From a virus: a stretch of DNA of 64,000 nt. Positions 59,868 to 64,000 of the stretch are shown here, piece by piece (positions within the stretch are counted from its first letter, which is position 1; each line of letters starts with the position of its first letter). A program made the translations under genes and the position numbers. The stretch lies in the IMG/VR virus record IMGVR_UViG_3300012363_000001, positions 100,872-164,871 of that record. The stretch is one strand, 5' to 3'. The notes beneath the pieces are model-generated. The model was not told the DNA's origin, made no database searches, and saw nothing but the letters and a program-made list of their open reading frames with translations.

Positions 59868-60238
59868 AAGCCATTCATACCAACTTCCTGGAGTTGTGTT
59901 TCTTCCGGCTCTTGAACGGGTCCTTGAGCGCACAAGAGATTGAGGCCTTTGGGGTACCATATAGAACCTGGAAAGACGCTCAATACCGAATGTTGACCCC
60001 AGGCGAGAACGAGGAAGTCAAGCTTGCTGAGAAGAAAGCTTTCGAAGAACTATGCGCCGCCGTTGGCGACCTGGAGCGATTCCTCCGTATCCCGACCGCG
60101 GTCCACTGGTTAATGGTCTTCGTGGAGAGAATGCGTCAAGGCGGCATCTCAACCCAGAGGATTTCCAAAATCACCGGCCTCAAGCCGGCAATAGTCGTGA
60201 AAATGCTGGAAGATGCAGCCAAGGGAAAGAAGTCCTAA
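59852..60238 (+). CDS. Helix-turn-helix-like hypothetical protein
   Basis: 128 residues from ATG 59852, overlapping the RNase H gene by 16 bases. C-terminal part (QGGISTQRISKITGLKPAIV) reads like a helix-turn-helix; the N-terminal part is helical (ALCFF-like FLELCFFRLLNGSLSAQEIE). A DNA-binding role is possible. Followed by the dyad at 60235-60253. Confidence 0.45.
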   Translation: MWKRIKAIHTNFLELCFFRLLNGSLSAQEIEAFGVPYRTWKDAQYRMLTPGENEEVKLAEKKAFEELCAAVGDLERFLRIPTAVHWLMVFVERMRQGGISTQRISKITGLKPAIVVKMLEDAAKGKKS

Positions 60239-60253
60239 TTTCCAGGAAATTAG
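60235..60253 (+). promoter_or_regulatory. Perfect 19-bp dyad, operator candidate
   Basis: CTAATTTCC A GGAAATTAG is a perfect inverted repeat with 9-bp arms and a single central base, starting at the stop of the HTH-like gene and lying before uracil-DNA glycosylase. A one-base loop rules out a stable RNA hairpin, so a protein-binding site in DNA is more likely. Confidence 0.45.
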
Positions 60254-60267
60254 TAGCGGATTAGTAG

Positions 60268-60810
60268 ATGAATCTCACCGACCTTCGAAACATCCTCGGC
60301 AACTGCCAGCGCTGCAAGCTCCACGCCGGCCGGACCAACATTGTCTTCGGCTCGGGGCCAGAGACCGCAGAACTGATGCTTGTCGGTGAAGGGCCTGGAG
60401 CGGAGGAAGACCTGCAGGGCTTGCCGTTCGTGGGTCGGTCGGGGGCGTTGCTCAGGAAAATATTAAAAAACGTCGGCGCCCCGGAGCCGTATATCGCCAA
60501 CGTGGTCAAGTGCCGGCCGCCGAAGAACCGAGTCCCAGAGCCAGCCGAAGTCAATGCCTGCGCCGGGTTTCTGGCGGCACAGATTGGCATCATCCAACCC
60601 CGGGTCATCGTGACGCTCGGGAAGCTTGCCGCCGAAACCCTCCTCGGGGAAGCCGTAGCCATCACCAGGACCCGAGGCTACTGGAAGCAATGGCGAGACA
60701 TCCCCTTGATGCCTACCTTCCATCCTGCTTACGCCTTGAGAAATCCCCGGGAAGAGAGTAGAATGGTGGCAGATTTTCAAGCTGTAGTCGAACGACTGGT
60801 GAAACAATGA
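60268..60810 (+). CDS. Uracil-DNA glycosylase, family 4 (Fe-S type)
   Basis: Removes uracil from DNA. 180 residues. GEGPGAEED (40-48) and MPTFHPAY are the catalytic motifs; Cys13, Cys16, Cys82 and Cys98 are the four cluster ligands (CQRC, KCRPP, NACAG). PFVGRSGALL follows the family. The TAA of the upstream gene and the dyad lie before it. In a phage it could protect against uracil-bearing host or phage DNA, or repair deamination. Confidence 0.9.
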   Translation: MNLTDLRNILGNCQRCKLHAGRTNIVFGSGPETAELMLVGEGPGAEEDLQGLPFVGRSGALLRKILKNVGAPEPYIANVVKCRPPKNRVPEPAEVNACAGFLAAQIGIIQPRVIVTLGKLAAETLLGEAVAITRTRGYWKQWRDIPLMPTFHPAYALRNPREESRMVADFQAVVERLVKQ

Positions 60811-60932
60811 AAAAGTACCTGTTTACAATCTGGGCTTTGTTCAAGGAGATTCTCTTCAACATTTTCGTGAGCTTGGTCACACTCATTATCTTCTTCGCTC
60901 TCCTGAGTGTAGTCGGAAGGTACCTGCGATGA
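60807..60932 (+). CDS. Small single-pass membrane protein
   Basis: 41 residues, ATGA overlaps on both sides. Hydrophobic core (IFVSLVTLIIFFALLSVVG). Absent from ordinary ORF size limits. Membrane protein of unknown role. Confidence 0.55.
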   Translation: MKKYLFTIWALFKEILFNIFVSLVTLIIFFALLSVVGRYLR

Positions 60933-61285
60933 ACAAACTCCTCGAACTCCCGGAAGTTGAACAGCCTACGTCGAGCATCGTCGCCCCGGCTGAGGCCGAG
61001 ATTCCGCGTGAAGAGCCCTTGGCCACTAACAAGAGTCAGGCCACACGGATGGCCAAGAAGCTTTTCGGCCCCAAGGCTCGCTGGTACAAGAACAACCTTA
61101 AGAAGATTCGACACGACGTCGAGGCCCCGGAATGGTTTGGTATCCCGGAAGGCGATGTCATCTTGACCATTGACCAGGGCAACCGACACCAGGTCTTAGC
61201 CCACGGCAAGGACTACGACGCCGTGCTCAGGGCCGTCACCGAGAAGGAAACTCATGAACGTATCCTGCAGAGTCTTGCCAAATAG
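60929..61285 (+). CDS. Small hypothetical protein
   Basis: 118 residues. A disordered Glu/Pro/Ala start, then a basic helix-strand part (KKLFGPKARWYKNNLKKI, RHDVEAPEWFGIPEGDVIL). Its last 32 bases overlap the start of the following HNH-AP2 gene. Confidence 0.5.
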   Translation: MNKLLELPEVEQPTSSIVAPAEAEIPREEPLATNKSQATRMAKKLFGPKARWYKNNLKKIRHDVEAPEWFGIPEGDVILTIDQGNRHQVLAHGKDYDAVLRAVTEKETHERILQSLAK

Positions 61286-61787
61286 CTTCATGAAAACAAT
61301 CCCATTGAGCCAGGGGCAGGTAGCCATCATTGACGATGAGGATTTTAATTGGGTCAACCAATACAAATGGAGTTTTCAACGCAATCGTCGAACTGGCTAT
61401 GCGGTGCGCAGTGTTAAATATCACGGTAAACAGACTCGTTTTCCTCTTCACCGAGAAGTTCTTGGCCTAGGGCCCGGCGACCCAGAAGTTGACCATCGAG
61501 ACGGAAATGGATTAAACTGTACCAAGGATAATTTGCGGATGGCTACTCGCCAGCAGAACCAACGCAATCAACGTAAACATTTAGGAACATCCAGTCAGTT
61601 CAAAGGCGTTTGCTGGGATAAAGCAAATCGTAAGTGGCTTGCTCAAATTCAGATTGATGGATACCTCGAATACTTAGGCCGTTTCGACGCCGAACTAACT
61701 GCAGCTAGAGCGTACAATCTTGCCGCAGTCCAGGCCTTTGGCGAATTCGCTCAACTCAACAGAACAAAATTCTTGGAGAAATCATGA
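61254..61787 (+). CDS. HNH-AP2 homing endonuclease
   Basis: 177 residues if started at ATG 61254 (GAAGGA before it); ATG 61290 lacks a ribosome site. HNH core DPEVDHRDGNGLNCTKDNLR (about 83-102) and RMATRQQNQRNQRKH, followed by an AP2 DNA-binding domain (FKGVCWDKANRKWLAQIQID, ARAYNLAAVQAFGEFA), a fusion common in phage homing enzymes. The N-terminal peptide MNVSCRV resembles the start of the next protein (MSISCRI), and the DNA upstream of both is also similar, suggesting insertion near the start of that gene. Confidence 0.85.
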   Translation: MNVSCRVLPNSFMKTIPLSQGQVAIIDDEDFNWVNQYKWSFQRNRRTGYAVRSVKYHGKQTRFPLHREVLGLGPGDPEVDHRDGNGLNCTKDNLRMATRQQNQRNQRKHLGTSSQFKGVCWDKANRKWLAQIQIDGYLEYLGRFDAELTAARAYNLAAVQAFGEFAQLNRTKFLEKS

Positions 61788-62032
61788 GCATTTCTTGCAG
61801 AATTTGCGGCAAGCCCGCAACCATGAGCGGTGGGGACTTCGAGACAGAGGTCTGTTCTTTTGACCACGCCCTGGTCTTGGCCGGGTTTGCGCGAGCGAAG
61901 CCATTGACCTTGATGCAAAGGATATGGCAGTCGGCCGCCTTCAGTCCGAATCATCCTCAGTTTTTCTGGTTTTTGACGCTATACACTTTCTTGGTCCTGC
62001 TCGCTCTTTCAAATGTCTGGAGAAAAATATGA
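61784..62032 (+). CDS. Small membrane protein with N-terminal zinc pair
   Basis: 82 residues. MSISCRICGK holds a CxxC pair; FFWFLTLYTFLVLLALSNVW near the C-terminus is a membrane helix. Stop overlaps the next ATG. No family. Confidence 0.5.
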   Translation: MSISCRICGKPATMSGGDFETEVCSFDHALVLAGFARAKPLTLMQRIWQSAAFSPNHPQFFWFLTLYTFLVLLALSNVWRKI

Positions 62033-62355
62033 CAGGCATCCTCAAGCGCCTTGACGGCAAGAACCCCAGCGCTCTCCGGACACCCGAAGTCGAGGGAACT
62101 TATTACTATCCGCCTGAAGTTGGAAGAACGTTCCACATGTACGCCAAGCCGTTGAATCCAGAAGCTACGCTCCGGGTGGTGACAACTTCCGAAGTCCAAG
62201 AAGTGAACAGGCTTGAAGCAACGGTGTCCGGGAAAGACCAATGGGTCCGATACGAGTTTAAGACCCAAAACAGTGTCTACAGTCTCAGAGTCCTGGGTTT
62301 AGGCAGTAACCTTGAAGAGAAGGCGCCACCCCTCGTTTTCGTCAATATAGACTGA
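62029..62355 (+). CDS. Small beta-rich hypothetical protein
   Basis: 108 residues from ATG 62029. Strand-rich (GTYYYPPEVGRTFHMYAKPL, WVRYEFKTQNSVYSLRVLG). A small virion-like or regulatory fold; no family. Confidence 0.5.
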   Translation: MTGILKRLDGKNPSALRTPEVEGTYYYPPEVGRTFHMYAKPLNPEATLRVVTTSEVQEVNRLEATVSGKDQWVRYEFKTQNSVYSLRVLGLGSNLEEKAPPLVFVNID

Positions 62356-62537
62356 TGCAGTGTCAGCGTTGCCAGGACCTGATGGACCGAATCAAGGGAA
62401 TCCGTACCATGACCTCGCCGTTTTTAGGGGTCCAAAGTTTTCGAGTAGTACTTCGTAGACTCTTCGAGAAGTTGAACAAACATCAGCGCGTCGCACATCC
62501 AGAACTACGACATCGGAAAGTAATTGGACCTCCATGA
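62355..62537 (+). CDS. Small hypothetical protein
   Basis: 60 residues, ATG overlaps previous stop. CQRCQDLMDRIKG begins with a CxxC; basic helix follows (RVVLRRLFEKLNKHQRVAHP). Possibly nucleic-acid binding. Confidence 0.45.
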   Translation: MQCQRCQDLMDRIKGIRTMTSPFLGVQSFRVVLRRLFEKLNKHQRVAHPELRHRKVIGPP

Positions 62538-62549
62538 ACCGGCACAGGA

Positions 62550-62747
62550 ATGACTAAAGGCGAATGGAAGAGACTGGCCACGACTTTTGGTTTCAAGCCC
62601 GGCTGTCCCCGGTGCTGGCAACTCTGGGTCAAAATGAACAGGGCTCGCACGGAGCAGCGTGCCACCCGCACGGTCTGGAAAATAAATAATCACCGACGCC
62701 AGCATTGGCCCGACTGCGCTCCTGAGTCTGTGGTAACATTGCTCTGA
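62550..62747 (+). CDS. Small putative zinc protein
   Basis: 65 residues. FGFKPGCPRCWQLWVKMNRA has a CxxC and basic residues. One Cys further on near the C-terminus (WPDCAPES). No family. Confidence 0.45.
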   Translation: MTKGEWKRLATTFGFKPGCPRCWQLWVKMNRARTEQRATRTVWKINNHRRQHWPDCAPESVVTLL

Positions 62748-62748
62748 A

Positions 62749-63006
62749 ATGTCCCAAAATCCCATCTTTGACGCCATCGAGGATGAACTGATTCGCTGCC
62801 TGGAGCGGGGCGCCAAGCTTCCCGAGGACTTTACAATAAATTTATCCCGGGAAGAGTTCCGGGCCATGATGGAAGCCGGAATGATAAGCCTTGAGACCGG
62901 GAAGCAAATGCCTATGAACAGAACCTGGGTTGTGGTGACAATCGCCGACCTCATCGTAAGAATCAGGTCCGAAGAAGACCCTGACAGCTGGGAGCCAGAA
63001 CAATGA
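62749..63006 (+). CDS. Small hypothetical protein (gene before the HNH insertion)
   Basis: 85 residues. Helical start (DAIEDELIRCLERGAKLP) and a strand-rich end. The stop lies in a 16-bp segment repeated after the next gene, and overlaps the HNH start (ATGA). In the ancestral order this stop would have overlapped the ATG of the gene now at 63392. Confidence 0.55.
   Translation: MSQNPIFDAIEDELIRCLERGAKLPEDFTINLSREEFRAMMEAGMISLETGKQMPMNRTWVVVTIADLIVRIRSEEDPDSWEPEQ
62991..63006 (+). repeat. 16-bp direct repeat, left copy
   Basis: GGAGCCAGAACAATGA, identical to 63380-63395. It contains the end of the 85-residue gene and the start codon of the HNH gene. The two copies frame the HNH gene exactly. 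Confidence 0.85.
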
Positions 63007-63380
63007 AAAGTAGCGCAACAAAGTGGAGAAGAGACCATCCTCAAGAAGCACGTATGATTACACAAAGGTGGCGACAAGCTCACCCCGAAATGTGCATGTA
63101 TGTCGGCGCTCGAAATAGCGCCCAGAAACAGGGTCGAGAATTTTCTATAGACTTAGACGACATCGTCATTCCAGAATTTTGCCCAGTCTTTCCACACATC
63201 AAATTAAGTAAACTTGGTGGTAAGCGTTCGGATTCCACTCCATCAGTTGATAGAATCGACAACACCAAGGGTTACGTAAAAGGAAACGTTCGAGTCATTT
63301 CATGGCGAGCAAACCAATTAAAAAGCAACGCGTCCCCGCTTGAAATCGGTTTGCTATACAAGTATACTTGCTCAAAATAG
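63003..63380 (+). CDS. HNH-like endonuclease inserted between two coupled genes
   Basis: 125 residues. PSVDRIDNTKGYVKGNVRVI and SWRANQLKSNASP give the core typical of one small HNH group. It starts in the left copy of a 16-bp direct repeat (ATGA overlap with the preceding stop) and ends in front of the right copy. The coding region is AT-richer than its neighbours. Likely a recent invader that kept both flanking genes functional. Confidence 0.75.
   Translation: MKSSATKWRRDHPQEARMITQRWRQAHPEMCMYVGARNSAQKQGREFSIDLDDIVIPEFCPVFPHIKLSKLGGKRSDSTPSVDRIDNTKGYVKGNVRVISWRANQLKSNASPLEIGLLYKYTCSK
63352..63370 (+). promoter_or_regulatory. Putative promoter with palindrome
   Basis: TGCTATACA at 63352-63360 and TATACT at 63363-63368, within the palindrome CAAGTATACTTG (63359-63370). 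It lies at the end of the HNH gene and could supply a promoter to the gene displaced downstream. Confidence 0.4.
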
Positions 63381-63395
63381 GAGCCAGAACAATGA
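63380..63395 (+). repeat. 16-bp direct repeat, right copy
   Basis: GGAGCCAGAACAATGA, identical to 62991-63006. It supplies the ribosome-binding site and ATG (63392) of the following gene. The distance between copies is 389 bp. Confidence 0.85.
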
Positions 63396-63814
63396 CGCCA
63401 CCGCCCTTTGAGATTCCCATCGAGCCGATTGACCGCTACGAGGTCCGGTGGTTCAAGGTTGAACCTTACTTTGGCAGAGTCGAGGAAGGCCTTGCCGTCT
63501 ACCACAAAAACACTACCTGGAGAGAACTTTATCCTGAAGACCCTGTTGCCGGAGTAGACATTGTCAACGAGTGGATGATTCACCATGATGGTAGGGCCAC
63601 TGGGCGTTCAGACGAGGGTTGGCGTGCACTGCTTGAGTTTGACTGGTGGAACGACCGTCATTTCAAGACCCGAAAGGAAGCCCTCCAAGCTCTTCTGAAG
63701 ACTTTCCAGGAAAAAGAAATTCGACTCCGGAAAGAGCTATCCGAGCTTGAAGAAAAATTTGCCCGGACCGGGGAAGAGCTGAGAAACGTTGAGCTTACGG
63801 AACAGTACGCATGA
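63392..63814 (+). CDS. Hypothetical protein with C-terminal coiled coil
   Basis: 140 residues from ATG 63392 (within the right repeat, GGAG upstream). First 90 residues are globular (RYEVRWFKVEPYFGRVEEGL), then a coiled coil (LKTFQEKEIRLRKELSELEE). The original neighbour of the 85-residue gene. No family. Confidence 0.6.
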   Translation: MTPPPFEIPIEPIDRYEVRWFKVEPYFGRVEEGLAVYHKNTTWRELYPEDPVAGVDIVNEWMIHHDGRATGRSDEGWRALLEFDWWNDRHFKTRKEALQALLKTFQEKEIRLRKELSELEEKFARTGEELRNVELTEQYA

Positions 63815-63823
63815 TGATAAAAT

Positions 63824-63895
63824 GGCCTCATCGTCTAGCGGTTAGGACGCTGGTCTTTCAAGCCGGTAACCTCGGTTCGAATCCGAGTGAGGTCA
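63824..63895 (+). tRNA. tRNA-Glu (anticodon TTC)
   Basis: Cloverleaf: acceptor GGCCTCA (63824-63830) pairs with TGAGGTC (63888-63894; one G-U), D arm TCGTCTAGCGGTTAGGAC, anticodon loop CTTTCAA with TTC, and T arm with GGTTCGAATCC. The discriminator base is A at 63895; no CCA is encoded. It lies between genes; the host's enzyme would add CCA. Such tRNAs can compensate for codon bias. Confidence 0.93.
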
Positions 63896-63898
63896 ACG

Positions 63899-64000
63899 AT
63901 GAGTTGTTCACCCCCACCTTACAAGTCAACATCTCAGGGCACCTTCCGGCGGCAGGTGCGGGACATCCGACCCTGGGACCTGGCATATCCGATAAACGAC
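63899..64000 (+). CDS. Start of a gene cut by the window edge
   Basis: ATG 63899, 3 bases after the tRNA; the frame stays open for 34 codons to the edge (MSCSPPPYKSTSQGTF, then RDIRPWDLAYPIND). Typical protein-like composition. Family cannot be determined. Confidence 0.45.
   Translation, partial: MSCSPPPYKSTSQGTFRRQVRDIRPWDLAYPIND

Overview
The window looks like a continuous stretch of the genome of a large tailed bacteriophage. It has tightly packed genes with many ATGA/GTGA overlaps, no gap above about 100 bases without a gene, a complete set of phage replication genes, a contractile-tail-type baseplate and tail operon, several HNH-type endonucleases and a tRNA gene. The host is not identifiable from the sequence. 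A predicted lipoprotein and a class II (B12-dependent) ribonucleotide reductase fit a Gram-negative host able to supply cobalamin, but that is inference.

Layout. (1) 1-12,700, + strand: end of an SbcC/gp46-like ATPase, endonuclease VII-like resolvase, class II ribonucleotide reductase, metallophosphoesterase (SbcD/gp47 candidate), bacterial-type DNA polymerase III alpha subunit and a gp32-like zinc ssDNA-binding protein, closed by a clear intrinsic terminator near 12,700. (2) 12,740-17,490, + strand: UvsY-like candidate, RecA/UvsX-like recombinase, Toprim primase, DnaB-like helicase and a ClpP-like peptidase. (3) 17,490-29,002, + strand: an accessory/metabolic block with a membrane-anchored coiled-coil protein, a PLP aminotransferase, a CYTH triphosphate-tunnel enzyme, an MmcB-like nuclease, an IMPDH/GMP-reductase-like enzyme, a cyclic-phosphate-processing receiver protein, a Dda/RecD2-like helicase, peptide deformylase, a SLOG protein and a lipoprotein metallopeptidase. 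It is interrupted by one minus-strand HNH gene. (4) 29,005-56,578, minus strand: the tail and lysis operon, read right to left: small tail genes, tape measure, hub, spike, gp25/LysM wedge, a giant baseplate J protein, fibre/spike genes, a seven-bladed kelch protein, a glycine-rich fibre and a GH19 endolysin. (5) 56,595-64,000, + strand: many small, translationally coupled genes with RNase H, family-4 uracil-DNA glycosylase, two HNH genes, tRNA-Glu and a partial gene at the edge.

How it works together: the replication set mixes a bacterial-type Pol III alpha with T4-like recombination functions (gp46/47, UvsX/UvsY, gp32, EndoVII). Nucleotide supply comes from the ribonucleotide reductase and possibly the purine enzyme. 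The aminotransferase, CYTH enzyme and purine enzyme lie close together and could form a small-molecule or nucleotide-modification pathway not assignable to a known one. Other points of note are an HNH insertion bounded by an exact 16-bp direct repeat, a short motif (CAATCTT on the minus strand) placed in the spacers of the tail operon, a domain shared by the giant baseplate protein and the kelch protein, and a Cys-rich insertion in the receiver-domain protein.
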